Origin: Bimastos eiseni
Taxonomy: Eukaryota > Annelida > Clitellata > Crassiclitellata > Lumbricidae
Assembly: GCA_959347315.1 (NCBI GenBank)
Contig: OY365809.1
Location: forward strand, 40,493,219-40,557,218
Direction: 5' to 3'
Length of the DNA: 64,000 nucleotides
Shown: in pieces, positions 12,471 to 23,897 of the stretch
How positions within the stretch are numbered: the first letter of the stretch is position 1
Layout of the letters: each line of letters opens with the position of its first letter
Program-made: the position numbers and the translations under genes
The notes under the pieces: model-generated
Database searches by the model: none
Seen by the model: only the letters and a program-made list of their open reading frames with translations
What the model was told of the DNA's origin: nothing

Positions 12471-13791
12471 TAGGGTGATTCGCGAATATACGGTAAAAAA
12501 TAAAGTTCAAGTTAGAAACCAGGGCACCCTCTCAATTTGTTAGAGCTATCAGCAGTATTATTGAGACAAAATGTCAGCTTAAATTCCAACTGGTAGACAA
12601 TGCTCAAGGACTGTCTGTCTTCGCAAAAAATCGATCAAAAGACGTTAACTGTAGCAGTGAATTTTGACCTTTTGTCCATTTCTTTTTTATAGAACAAGGG
12701 CACAAAAATGCAACAGTCAACGAGTCTGAGTTTCTTCCTTCGTTAGATTGGATAAATCGTGTTGCTCATGCATACGGTAGAATTCGATAGAATAGAGTAA
12801 CTTGGTCGTCCAAGTTGCACGGTGAATTGACCCAGGGGCCCTCTAGAGATTAAAGAAGGCTGATTTTCAAGGACACACATTGTCAACTCATCAAGTTCTT
12901 GGTAGTCATCTCTGCTCTTTGAATGTGACCTTCTTTCGGCAATCTCGTTGAGAAAACTTAGTGATGTTTCCTGGAAGACTTCAGTGCCGAATGTGACTTC
13001 CAGTTCTCGGAAGCTATCATATGTTGAACCTTCCAAGTTAAAAATCTTTTGATGGATTGGAAAATAATTTTGGCAATTCAGATAGACTAGAGCACAAGGG
13101 GAACACTTTGGGCCCAAGTAAAATGTCAAATGATGAGTGAACAGCTGGCTGTTCTTGATGGTGGTGAGCTGTTTTCAATATCAAGACTTGGAAGCTGCAT
13201 ATGTTGAACCTTCACAAGTTTAAAATCTTTTGATGGATTGGAAGATAATTTTGGAAATTATATTGCTGGTTCAAAGTCTTTTTAAGAATCGACGAAGCCA
13301 AGAGAGTGGAAGCTATCTGTTCTGCCCAACAGGTAAAAATCTGAAGCTGCTGTTGCGATGAAGTCCCTGTCGGTTCTCTGTCGTCGTACACTCGTCTCAA
13401 GCTGCGCTGACGAACCCGTTCTTACATGTTCCCCAATTCCTTGTCTTCTGCTGCAATAATTATACATCTTTTGGTCCCTCTCTGATCAGACAAGAAATCA
13501 CTTTATTAAGCAATTTTGATCAGTGAGAGGGCATCAGTAAGTAAGTATTATTATTAAACAGAAACTATTTCACGCTCATCTCTATGACAAATGTTGACTA
13601 AGTCATATGGCATCAAATTTAACGGCTAATACTATCAATATGTTAAAACTTTCATGTCATTGAACACCGTCTTGCAGTTGGAAATAAAATCTAAAATTTT
13701 GTCTCAGCAATAGGCCCACTATTAACAGGTCTAACAAGCTGAGAGGGTGCCCGGGATTTTAGCTTGAAATTTATTGTTGTGAACCACCCTA
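12471..13791. mobile_element. hAT-like DNA transposon, 1.3 kb, inserted in unit 2
   Basis: The ends read TAGGGTG and CACCCTA and continue as a long imperfect inverted repeat that includes the shared block GGGCACCCTCTCA near both ends. The flanks are GTAACGGT (12463-12470) and GTAATGGT (13792-13799), an 8-bp target duplication with one mismatch. Unit 1 shows the empty site. Small minus-strand frames (12743-13129, 13212-13400) contain a repeated phrase PIHQKI but no recognisable transposase. An internal ~65-bp duplication lies at about 13020-13085 and 13198-13264. Confidence 0.82.
13770..13775 (-). promoter_or_regulatory. Transposon-borne candidate poly(A) signal for TRP-like gene 2
   Basis: The reverse complement reads AATAAA. 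It lies about 110 bases after the stop of the second channel gene, inside the terminal inverted repeat of the hAT-like insertion. The insertion separates the gene from its ancestral downstream sequence. Confidence 0.4.
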
Positions 13792-13885
13792 GTAATGGTG
13801 CGATATGTTCCGTCGCCAAGAGCTCTGCGCAGGTATCTCAGATAACTGTTCTTATCAAATACACACACAAACTACTTGCCTTAGG

Positions 13886-15706
13886 CTATAGCCTACTTCT
13901 AATTCTCGCGAAAATGAGGAAATATCTTCCATTTTCGCTCACGTAGTTCCGCTTCAATTGTGACAACAACAATCGCTGATAAAGTGTTCGATAAAGAGGA
14001 ATCTGAGAGATCCTACGCTCCAGGTACTTCTGACTTATCAGTTGGCACACGGTCACCTCCAGGGTTCTGCGATCGTGCACCCTCGATATCGTATCTGCGA
14101 AAATCGCTATGAGCAGATTGTACAACAGAATTCCAACGATAAGCACGTAACATGCATGGGAGAGATATAGCACAAGAGCGTTCACTACGTCGTACGACCT
14201 GTAGTCAAATGTGTTCAGAAATGTTGAAAGGAGAGTCATTCCAGCAGCGAAGTATGAGAAAAATTCATCAACACATCCTTCGTTACTGTTGGCGTCAAAG
14301 AATAGAATCTCGAAATGGGCAAATGCCGATACAAAAATAGCCATCACCGCGAAGCAGAGAAGAAATGTCCAATTCATTCGTCGCAACGATATAAGCACAT
14401 ATCCGATGCCAGGAATAGTCTGCATATAGAAAATCACTGATACCTGGATAAGGATGGACGAAGCAACACGCATTGCACTGAGAGCAGTAGTTGCATATCC
14501 TTGCTCAGTGATTGTACGGAGAAGGATTATTTCCCCGATCGTCAACGCGGATATTCCAATATTGAACAGAGGCCTGATAATTATATCTAGGGAATTCAAG
14601 ATCAATTGTTTTCTCCCATTTAAGTCGGCGTAGGGAAAATTTATGGTACCGATACTAATGGATTTAAGATCGTTGCAGAGAAACCGGATTTCGTATAGAA
14701 CATCCAGAAGAGCAAATCCAACTAAGAGTATCTCGAGTACAATACGCAGCTGTGCATTTAACGATATACATAGGGCGGAGTTGCAGTATGTCTTCTGTGA
14801 ATATGTACTATTCGTTGTACTGTGGCCTTCTGCTATCTTTCCCATATCATTAAGCCACTTGGAATCCATTTCGTACATGAATATCAGCGAAAAGTAGACG
14901 ATGCGCAACACAGAATAGAGAGTTATTATAAATCTCTTTGAACGAATTGATCGTTGTATCCAGTCTCCGATCACACCTTCAAGCATCATCTTATGAACGA
15001 TAGGCCGATCCAGATTTCTTGTATCAATCAATGAAAGGAATCGTGTTGGAGAAACCGACAAGCGACTTCCAGGTACATCGACTAGTTCATAATCAGTAAT
15101 GTCATACCACTGATAGAGAGAAACTCCAACAACGTCTTCTCGTGTAATGTATATTTTCGGAGTTTCAAAAATGGACGACATCATTTGAAGAGTTCCGAGA
15201 TGAGCGGCAAATTCGAGTGGACGAAGTCCATTAGATTCTTCCATGTGAAGCAACTTTTCTATGATGTCCTTAGAAAGCATTCGACACAGACTGCGGTAAG
15301 TGTAGACAACGGCTTTTTCATTGTGTGGTTGATAGAAAGCAACACAGATCAAACAGTGGATGACGTTGTATGATCCAGACTCCAGAAAACAAACGTCGAC
15401 GTCATTGTGTATCATGACGTCACATACCTTGTGAGATCCGTAGACAGCGGCCAATGTAAATGGACGGGTAAATCTGGCCTTGTGAGTAGGAATGTTTGCA
15501 AAGTCTACTTCCGAAATAGCCAGAGACTCGTGTAGAAGAATGTTCTTCTCGTGCTTTGTTGCTGCGGCGAGAATCTGTGAAATCTGAACCTGATCGTCTC
15601 TCATGATTGCCTTTAGCCATGCCTCCAGATCCAAACATTTCTTCGATGATAACTGTTGGTTTGGAAATTGCACCGCTGACATCGGCGCACACTTTAAGTT
15701 ATCCAT
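13886..15706 (-). CDS. Ankyrin-repeat TRP-like cation channel, copy 2 (intronless)
   Basis: The frame is 606 residues from MDNLKC. The open frame extends nine codons further to a Met at 15733, but the internal Met aligns with the fixed start of copy 1, so I chose it. The architecture matches copy 1: ankyrin-like N-terminus, six membrane segments, a pore-like loop, and NLLIAIFADTISRV at the end of S6. Residues from about 20 to 400 are almost identical to copy 1. Differences concentrate from S4 to the pore: VDEFFSYFA replaces VYRFSSFYD in the pore approach, and YRSYDVVNA replaces YKPFDVRNA after the pore. The C-terminus is slightly shorter and ends RSRL. The intact frame despite dozens of flank differences argues that both copies are under selection. 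Confidence 0.82.
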   Translation of the reverse strand: MDNLKCAPMSAVQFPNQQLSSKKCLDLEAWLKAIMRDDQVQISQILAAATKHEKNILLHESLAISEVDFANIPTHKARFTRPFTLAAVYGSHKVCDVMIHNDVDVCFLESGSYNVIHCLICVAFYQPHNEKAVVYTYRSLCRMLSKDIIEKLLHMEESNGLRPLEFAAHLGTLQMMSSIFETPKIYITREDVVGVSLYQWYDITDYELVDVPGSRLSVSPTRFLSLIDTRNLDRPIVHKMMLEGVIGDWIQRSIRSKRFIITLYSVLRIVYFSLIFMYEMDSKWLNDMGKIAEGHSTTNSTYSQKTYCNSALCISLNAQLRIVLEILLVGFALLDVLYEIRFLCNDLKSISIGTINFPYADLNGRKQLILNSLDIIIRPLFNIGISALTIGEIILLRTITEQGYATTALSAMRVASSILIQVSVIFYMQTIPGIGYVLISLRRMNWTFLLCFAVMAIFVSAFAHFEILFFDANSNEGCVDEFFSYFAAGMTLLSTFLNTFDYRSYDVVNALVLYLSHACYVLIVGILLYNLLIAIFADTISRVHDRRTLEVTVCQLISQKYLERRISQIPLYRTLYQRLLLSQLKRNYVSENGRYFLIFARIRSRL

Positions 15707-15733
15707 ATTAGTTTGTAACTCAAATATGAACAC

Positions 15734-16943
15734 GAAATTCTGCAGCCAATTTCGTGGATCTAATTAACTGCTTATAGACAACTTATTTACATCTTAAGCT
15801 GTTAAGCACATAACTAATAGCAGCCGAACGTAAGAGCGATTGTTGCGCAACATTCTTGTGAATATCTGTGATTTTCCCATTGCTAAACTTTTGCCATCAG
15901 CAAGCAAATGAATAGTCCCCAGTAGGGTATATATGCTCTGGTGACACGTCAAAACTACAGTTTTCGCTATGTTGCACGCACCAGACTGCATAATAACTCA
16001 ATAGACTTTCGTTCCAAATGGAAAGGCTGCATAACGTGCGTTGTAGGAAATGTCGCACGATCACACTTAACTAGTATTGCCTTGTACGTTGCGTTACGCT
16101 TAGGCTTAATTAATATGATGTTTATTCATGTATTACGCGATGATCATTTCGCTGTCAAGCGTTTCAGCCAAATTCGTTGGATACACAATGGGAGCTTTGG
16201 CTAACGATCATCGATTGTGGCAAATGCGAGCTGCAGACTTATGTGGCCTTTTGGGAGTCATGCCAGTCAATAGCTATTTTATATTCCACGTCAATCACAA
16301 GCATTTTCTATCGGCAGGTGATAAACAGTCTTGCTTTATGACTATTGCAGATTCAGCGTGCAGCTTGCTGGTTCAAGTAATTAGTAGTTATTGCAATTTA
16401 AAAGATGGGGTTCATTTACAATTAGCCTACCGCATAACTGGTGGAGCTATGAACGCGTAGGCTACATGCAGCCTACGTCCCAATCTATCTATCTGTAATT
16501 TCGGATGCCTGTGTCAATCTACCTGCCTCCATGTTTATATATAAGTCTACGAATCTACAGTGTGGACAACGGGATGTAATGTAATGCAAATCCAAAACAT
16601 TTCTCAGTGACAAATCAAAGCAACTTCGTAAAATCCAGCTCTGCAATGGAGCTACGTTAATCAAGTCTGCAATCGTCAGGTTTTCTGGTCAGGCTACGGG
16701 AGGTCAAACCGAGGAGACATCATGGTGCTACGTGGCAATAGTTGATGATGGTGGTCGTTCGTGGCGCAGGAGTCATGATAGGATAAGTATCTCGGTAGTC
16801 AGTCATGAGTTTAGGGGTGTGCAAGCGGAGGAGAGGTGACATTTACGTTTCATATTAGTGACCTCCAGAGTAGGCCTATAACCTTCTAGTCAATAACCTC
16901 TGTGCAATGGCCCCGAGGAAAATGACCACCAAATATAGGCATT
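15734..16943. other. 5' flank of TRP-like gene 2
   Basis: This is the counterpart of 7378-8529 with small indels. Open frames at 15941-16204 and 16128-16460 are not conserved in unit 1, so they are not called as genes. Confidence 0.4.
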
Positions 16944-17545
16944 CAAAAAAGTGTTTTATTGTAACCAATCGAAATGAAATACATATAACAAAATGCACCA
17001 AATAGACTTAATATTGGCTACACGGGTAGCCCCGAAAGGGACGCGAGTCCCGCTAGATAGAGGCCCCATGTAGCAACCATATCAAAGTAATAAATGGCAA
17101 TTTCTCTTTGTTGCTACTTAAATTATAAACGCAACAAGAAACCAAGTGAAAAAAACATAGCTTACCTAAGGCAGTCATATGCACCAATACAAAATATTTC
17201 TTAAGCACTTGATGTTTGGTGTGGTAGTAACTAAGAGTTAATTAAGATTTGCTGAATTAATAAGCTAATGAATAAATGAGGAAGGCTCGCAACTTTTTTT
17301 TGAATGCTATAAGATTATTTGTCAGGTGAATTTCCAATGGAATTAAATTCCAAGACGTGGATCCAGTGAACTTTATATTATACCTTCGTGCATTAGCTCG
17401 AGCTTTTATGGGGCTATATGCTGTTATATTTCTAGTATTGTGGGTGTGGTTGTCAAGTCCAGTGGAAAAGTATCCTTTAAAGACAGCAGTGTGTATTGGT
17501 GTTATATATATATAATATATATATATATATATTAGGGTGGCCAAA
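16944..17545 (-). mobile_element. 3' fragment of a non-LTR retrotransposon
   Basis: The minus-strand frame 17257-17544 ends with the region typical of LINE reverse-transcriptase C-termini: HTHNTRN, then ARANARRYNIKFTGSTSWN and an FKKKLRAFL tail. The upstream side is cut off at a TA microsatellite (about 17511-17534). The element is 5'-truncated and inserted just after the end of duplication unit 2. Confidence 0.68.
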
Positions 17546-18540
17546 TTTTACATGGGCAAAAAACAAATGTTTGAATTTTTTACCGCACAACCTCCAATTT
17601 TGTGTGAATGCATGTAAAAAATGCCCTGTAAAAATTTTAAGGCAATCCAATAACAGGAAGTGGTCCGCCAAAGCTCGTTAAAAAACTTTCAGTGCGAATC
17701 CGGCTAATTTTTCTAGTGTACCTAACTTCAATAATCTCAACCGCCCTATAAGACTTCTATGTAGAAACAATTTTTTCATTATTTTCTTTAATATTGATTT
17801 GTATTTTATTTAAATATTTCTCAATATTTTAGACTTTTCTTGTTTTTATTTTATTTTCCATTTTAAGCATTTGTATCTTATTATCCTTAAGCGACTCTTT
17901 TTACCTCAAAAGGACCCGAGATACGAGTTATTTGGTCAACTGATACCATTGAGAATTCATCAATAAGCCGACTTTTGATCAATTGGATAAAGACAAGGCT
18001 TGTGTCAACAACCTGCAACGACATCTTGAGGATTTCAACCTTTGAGAGTATGCCAGACCACGCTAACTCTTAGGCTTCTGGGCAAAGATGCAGATACCCG
18101 TTTTTGGGTCTGGTGAGTAAGCTTTCACCGGATGGCAAAGGCATTTATTGCTGAAAAATCTTGGGATTCAGTCATCAATTCCAACTTAACAAGCGTGAGT
18201 TGTTTGGAACACCTTCAGTGAATAATCCTACACATGACTTGCTGATTATGCAGTTGATTGAAGACTTTATACAAGTTGACACTAAAATCGTAGGAGTTGC
18301 AGAATGGAATGTGTGGCCTCAATTGTGGTATCTAAGTGAAGATCTTATTCCATTGTCTTTATTCAACGATGACATTTGTGGTTAAAACAAGCCAGTTTTT
18401 CCCGGAGATGCTCACCATCTTGCTCCAAACATTATTCATCAGTATAGAACCCTTCCAGAGCACACTTTATCATCCGGCGATCAGTTCACTTGTTTGTGTC
18501 CAGTGTCTAAATTGGTCATAAAGTGGTAGCAGATCTTCAA
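17546..18540 (+). other. Unrecognised region with a short open frame
   Basis: A 74-codon frame at 18161-18385 (ending near WNVWPQLWYLSEDLIPLSL) looks protein-like, and similar phrases continue in other frames to about 18520. This suggests a decayed coding fragment, probably of a transposon. I cannot assign a family. Confidence 0.3.
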
Positions 18541-18559
18541 ATCTTTGCAATTCTAAAGT

Positions 18560-18960
18560 CTATGTCTATCTTCAGAGAAGCTGGATCGATGAGCAATTAT
18601 TGATTGCTTAATAGAATAGCATCTGGATCGATGTAACATTCATTGTTTAACTGGAAGTTGCCTTGATGAATGCACAAATGGCGGCTGGGTTGGTGCCAAA
18701 GTAAAGGCTGGACTGATTAAGGAATTCTACTTAAATCGAAACTGGATCAACGAAACCAACCCTTGTTTAAAATAGAGGTTTCTTCAGCTGAATTTTATCT
18801 ATAGAACCCCAACCGAGCAGCACAACGCGAATTTCATAGAACAAATAGCGAATTGTGGTGGCAAGAAAACTTTTCATCGATCCAGCTTCCATTTTAGCAC
18901 AATTCTTTTCACCAATCCAGTTTCTACTTCAAGCAGAATACTTTCATCGATCCATCGTGC
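18560..18960. repeat. GGATCGATGA-type motif array, copy 1
   Basis: Motifs such as GCTGGATCGATGA, CTGGATCGATG and CTGGATCAACG occur on the plus strand to about 18750. Reverse-oriented motifs (CATCGATCCAGCTTCC, CCAATCCAGTTTC, CATCGATCC) follow at about 18875-18960. Spacing is irregular, about 30-120 bases. Confidence 0.55.
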
Positions 18961-19599
18961 GGGTACAGCTAGCCTTGAGTCATCACATTCCTCTCATTCT
19001 TCTACCCCAATTAAATAAATTAATCAATCATAGGCTATGCATAACGTGGCCTCCCTCATTTGCCACATTGTCAGTAGGGGAATAGACTACCTCTAACTCT
19101 AGAGCATCACGGTTTCATTTCGCATTACGTCGGCTATTCATGATTCCAGTTGGGATTACTTAGGGAATAAATCTGTATACATTAGTAATCATGATATGAC
19201 TGTATTATATTTGATTAGTACTATTTTTTAGCTATGTACTATTCTTCAACACTCTACCTGAAAACACAGCAAGAAAGGAATAATAATAGTAATAGGCCTA
19301 TATAGATTATAAAAGCAATAATGGGCAATTAAATATATACATAAGATAAGTTATATAACGGTAAAATCGACTGGACGATTTAAACGGATGAAATGTAAGT
19401 GTCACACAAGTGACGTCATCATTACATCATCCCTGTTATCAACTGCCTTCAAGTCAACGAATCACAGCAGGGTATATCGCCATTTTGTGAGTTAGATTAA
19501 CGAGGCCTAAGGGTATGCACGCATGACCAATTCGGTAACTCGTTCAGGCGTGAGAAGATCGTGCAGGCGATCATACGGAACAGACTCTAGGAATGGGGC

Positions 19600-20320
19600 A
19601 TAAGAACTGTGGACTAAAGTGAAACAATACACACACAAAACACCCATTGACCAAAAAGACCCGGCAGACATCGAGGCTGAGGACTTAAATAAATTCTTTT
19701 ATGTTCCATCTACGGACTTGGAACTGCATAAGTCCAGCCATGAAGACCACTGCGAATCACAAGCTAGACCTGATCGCTGAGCAGTCGGTCTTCTATGATC
19801 TTGACCATCTACGACACACAGTCGAGGGTGCTGATGGGTTACCAGCATGGCTTCTTCGGCTAACAGGATCAACACGGATTCCGGCCTCTTGAGCGACATA
19901 ACAGAACTGCTGGCCGACAACAAATACGCTTTAGTAATATCGATGGATTATACGAAGGCATTTGATTCAATCCGGCATGAAACTGTAACGGATGCCTTGA
20001 CGAGTCTGGTGATGCCCGATAGTGTCTACAATTGGCTGGTCAACTACATGACAGACAGAGGACACATCACCTTCTACAAGGGAAAAATGTCGTAAATTGC
20101 GAAGATAAATGCCAGCGTTTTCCAAGGATGTCTGATCTGCAGCCAGCCTCTTTTGGCGTTGAACAGGTTCGATCGGCTGATGTACACGTTAAGGCCTCCA
20201 ACACAATACCATTTGCCACCTGCGATAGCGGGCCCATCCATTTGCCCTCCCGAATAAGGATAGCAAGAAATTTTTATCAAGGATGATGCGCAAAAACATG
20301 CACTAGCCCGTCGGCCCAAT
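19600..20320 (+). pseudogene. Reverse transcriptase relic of a non-LTR retrotransposon
   Basis: Frame 19847-20095 contains the palm segment of a LINE reverse transcriptase, including YALVISMDYTKAFDSIRHE with the motif-A aspartate and phenylalanine-aspartate pair. Frames shift before and after: the following INASVFQGC-like motif is in another frame. The copy is truncated, frameshifted and inactive. Confidence 0.75.
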
Positions 20321-20383
20321 TGGTTCCATTAATAATTCATAACATTTAGACTTAATATCTCACTCATTAGATGAACTGTTTTC

Positions 20384-20386
<3 letters not shown>

Positions 20387-20429
<43 letters not shown>
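20387..20429. repeat. TA microsatellite
   Basis: An uninterrupted run of TA dinucleotides, just after the retrotransposon relic. Confidence 0.95.
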
Positions 20430-20799
20430 CGCGTAGGCTGCTATATTGCAAATGTAAATGGCTGCGTTCTGTCAGCCATTTTTTCCTCAGTAAACGGATA
20501 TACGGCAGGACATGCCCAGGATGGCAGCTGAGGACAGACTTGGGACATATCATGCTAAGTGAAGGAGCGTTAGTCGAAAGATACCTCTGTGGGCTGTCAT
20601 ATAAATTTTCTTAGTATTATTATTATTATTATCGTATCGTATCTGATAATTCATATAGCGCTCTTACAGTATCAACTATTCAGAAACGCATTCATCGTGA
20701 CACTCCCGAAGAGATATTCGAACAATATCATACTAATAATGGTAAAAGTGTCTTTTAGCATATTTATTCTGACGTGAATAAATGTCCAACTGTAGCTGA

Positions 20800-21240
20800 A
20801 ATGAAGACGGGATCGATGAAAAAATATAATGTGCAAGTAGAAACTGGATTGATGAAAGAAAGTATGCTTAAATGGATGCTTGGTCGACGAAAATGTAATG
20901 CTTGATTGATGCGAGAATGTCGCGACGAAGGACGTGGAATCTATGGTACAAAGGTCGTGGACGCGCGCAAAAACCCCATTGATGATTAGAAATATACCTA
21001 AATGGAAGCTGGAATGATGAAAGAAATATGCATGATTGGAAGCTGGATCGATGAAAATATGCATAATTAGACGTTCGATTGATGACAGAGTGGCATCGTG
21101 ATGAAATCTAATGGAATTTCTGATCAACATTTTGTTTAATTAGATACTCTAAAACACACTCTTAAAATTCATTTCATCGATCCAGCTTCCATTTCAGCAT
21201 AATTATCATCATCAATCGTGTTTCTACTTACAAAATACAT
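20800..21240. repeat. GGATCGATGA-type motif array, copy 2
   Basis: The plus strand carries GGGATCGATGAAAA, CTGGATTGATGAAAG, TTGATTGATGCGAG, CTGGAATGATGAAAG, GCTGGATCGATGAAAA and TTCGATTGATGACA, spaced 25-60 bases. Reverse-oriented copies occur at about 21175-21225 (CATCGATCCAGCTTCC, ATCAATCGTGTTTC). The organisation matches 18560-18960: forward motifs, then reverse motifs. Confidence 0.6.
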
Positions 21241-22139
21241 GATATAATGAAAGAAATAATTAAATACGCTAAAATTCACCGCAGGCACACGAGGTAAAAA
21301 TACGCTAAAATACACTTTTACCCTAATAATAATACCTCAAATAATAATGCCCTAATTACAATTATGATTGTCATCATACTATCATAAGTAGATTATTTCC
21401 ATCATAGTCCTAATCGCCAACTGAATGTTAAAGGCTTCACATAATTATGGCGGTAATATCCATGAGACGCAGACGACACTTAAAACAATACGTTGCCATT
21501 GGCGACCGTCACGTGGCCTACTCGGAGAAATTTTTGAAGAAGTAGATGAAAGAAAAAATTTAACAAACCATTTATTTTGTGTCCTGAATTCGTCGTCTTC
21601 ACGAAATATATTCCTCGGGGTCACGAGTTGCTGATTTATAAAAGACTGTGTAAATCTAAGGCTAACGATTACGGAAACAGCTAAAATTATCTGTGAATGT
21701 TTTGACAATGTTTGCGACCAGCGATACTGAATGATGACGTCATAATTCTTATAGTTAATGGAATTGCTAATTTTAGCTTGATTATGACGTCATTATTCTT
21801 CGTTCGTAGCATGTCTGAGCATTTTCATAGTGACTCTGTATAGCTAGACGAATCCTTTCCTCCAGACGCTTACAATATTTTCCCCGACATTGTCCTCCTT
21901 GGACATCCCTCCTAACATTCTCCGAACTCCTTCCTCTGGCAATTTCTTCTAGGCATTTTCCCCCATGAGACAATTCTCAAGCTTTGATCAATTCCTCAGC
22001 TGAGAACACTTACTTTATTGGCTATTTCGATTACTTGCTAAGGTAAACGAACTCGTGCTGATAAAATGCGGTTCTACTTCCTATGACGAAGCATATCCCT
22101 AATTAACGGAGTAGGTGCCTAAATCGTAATTGTGATCGC
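21241..22139. other. No gene recognised
   Basis: Open frames at 21445-21708 and 21782-21973 (minus) have no recognisable motif. No repeat copy elsewhere in the window was noticed. Confidence 0.4.
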
Positions 22140-22265
22140 TATCTCCAAACTTCTAATGCGTCACTTGAAAGCCAAGCGCAGGGCACCAGCGTATTAACCA
22201 GCGCTGCATCGAATCAAAGGGGCTGACCAAAGGGTAGTGCATGGGAGACCAGAGTCCGGTTTCCA
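22140..22265 (+). repeat. Dispersed repeat (GCAGGGCACCAG family), copy 1
   Basis: It contains CCAAGCGCAGGGCACCAGCG followed by a motif close to GCTGCATCGAATCAAAGG. Related copies lie at about 58795-58860 and 60685-60800. It may be part of a SINE. Confidence 0.6.
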
Positions 22266-22569
22266 GAGGATCAGATGATAAATACGATGATCCGGTGAGG
22301 TTAAAGGGTTAAATCTCAGGGCAAGGGTGACTGTTATTATTATTGCTATTATCATTCGCTTTTGTTAACGTTTTCAGGGTCATCTGTATTATTATTATTG
22401 CTGTTAATAATAGTGCTGGTTGTCGTCGTATTAGTAAGGTATTACTGCTCATGATATTAGGCCTCATTATTGTTAATTTGCATTATCTAACGATGTCAAT
22501 TATTGATCAAAACTTCTTTGTGACACTAAAGATACTGAAATTAATGCCAGCTTATGTATATTTACTGAC

Positions 22570-22597
22570 GTTAAGGTTTTCCACTGAAAACCTTAAC
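22570..22597. repeat. Perfect 12-bp hairpin
   Basis: GTTAAGGTTTTC and GAAAACCTTAAC flank the tetraloop CACT. The context is non-coding and no role is evident. Confidence 0.7.
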
Positions 22598-22645
22598 ATT
22601 ATGCAATGTAGGTTCCTAATATTATACTCAGATAAAGGGTCTTAA

Positions 22646-23796
22646 ACCATATAGCATTAGGGACAACATTTTCAATGTATTCAATGCACAATCTAGCGAA
22701 CTAAGTAATAACAGGTAATCATAAAACCTTGTAATGCAGGATTAAGTAACCCGTGACTCAACTATATCTTGATTATCGAGGACTAACCTCGTTTAAGCTG
22801 AAGCCTTTTATGCTTCAACTGAATGTAGGCCTGTATATAATGTATATGTTTAATGCATATCATCCTTGTCATGGATGCGTCGTTAAATAAACTTATCACA
22901 CACAAAAAAAGCAATTGGTTGAAGTACAATGAACTGAAAAAGCAATCAACCACGCTCGGCAGGTCGCTTAGAAATATTACAATCAACTGTTGCATCAGAC
23001 TATCAAACTGAATCTGTCAAGAATATTTCAAATACGCCAAGTGTCTAGCAGACGACCATAATAATCAACTGCGGTTGCAGTCATCAAAGTCTGCCTATGT
23101 TTATTCCTGCAACAAGGATACAGATTGGTGATCGGGACTTCGGAACGTTTGTCCTCGTGCCTGGAACAGCATTCCATCTTCTATCCAAGATGCCCAGAGT
23201 CCTACTGTTAAATAAAGCTGAAAACTACTTACAATGTAAACTCTTACCAACTGCGCCGACAATTGACTTCGTAAAATTTCATAGAATCCTAGAAGTATCT
23301 TGCTACGTACGAAGTTATACAGACTGTGGTAATTACAGCAACAGTAACAAAATCTGATGCGACATTCAAATGCCAACACTACATAGAAAACTGTTTCTAT
23401 CCTGCACTCATGCACGTCATGGCTGATGGGTGGATAAATAAGCATATAAATTATTATTGCATATACGTTTCTACATAAACATCAATTGAGAATGCAGACT
23501 CCATTGCCTCTTGGTAAATGTCATTGAGGATTGTTGATAATGTTACAATACGGAATATAGGCGAAAAAGCCATTACAAGAACAACATAAATTAAGGGCAT
23601 TAGCGCCGCCACTGGGGGCAAGATGGGCAGCTGCCCCCCATCCCGGCTCAGGCTGGGTATATGGATTTGTGCAAATCCGTAGAGTTTTTATATGAGGGGG
23701 GTACCCTACGTGATTTGTAATTTGATATTTCACAATTAAGGTCCTCTGCATATAATGCAGTAAAACCTTGTCCCAAATCGAGATGATTTAGGTCAT
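22646..23796. other. No gene recognised
   Basis: Short frames only. The stretch 23586-23660 is C/G-rich, with TGGGGGCAAGATGGGCAGC and CAGCTGCCCCCCATC forming a small palindrome. Its right side reads CAGTGGCGGCGC on the minus strand, as some transposon ends do, but no partner end was found. Confidence 0.4.
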
Positions 23797-23802
23797 TTTA
23801 TT
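23797..23802 (-). promoter_or_regulatory. Candidate poly(A) signal of the glycosyltransferase-like gene
   Basis: The reverse complement reads AATAAA about 95 bases after the stop codon. Confidence 0.45.
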
Positions 23803-23897
23803 TCGAAATTACGGTTGAAAAGTTTGTGGTAAACAAGAGTCCAAAACGTACTTCATTATTTTGGCATCAATTGCTCAAAATTTCACAGGCCGCATTG

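Larger units (their letters stand above)
9345..16942. repeat. Tandem segmental duplication, unit 2
   Basis: This is the second copy of the unit at 860-8530, in the same orientation. Relative to unit 1 it has a much shorter minisatellite, an extra block at about 11005-11228, a palindrome at 11897-11968, a transposon at 12471-13791 and an extra segment at about 16790-16885. Confidence 0.88.

Noticed and set aside
21445..21973. Minus-strand open frames
   Set aside because: No motif, no splice context and no second copy support coding.
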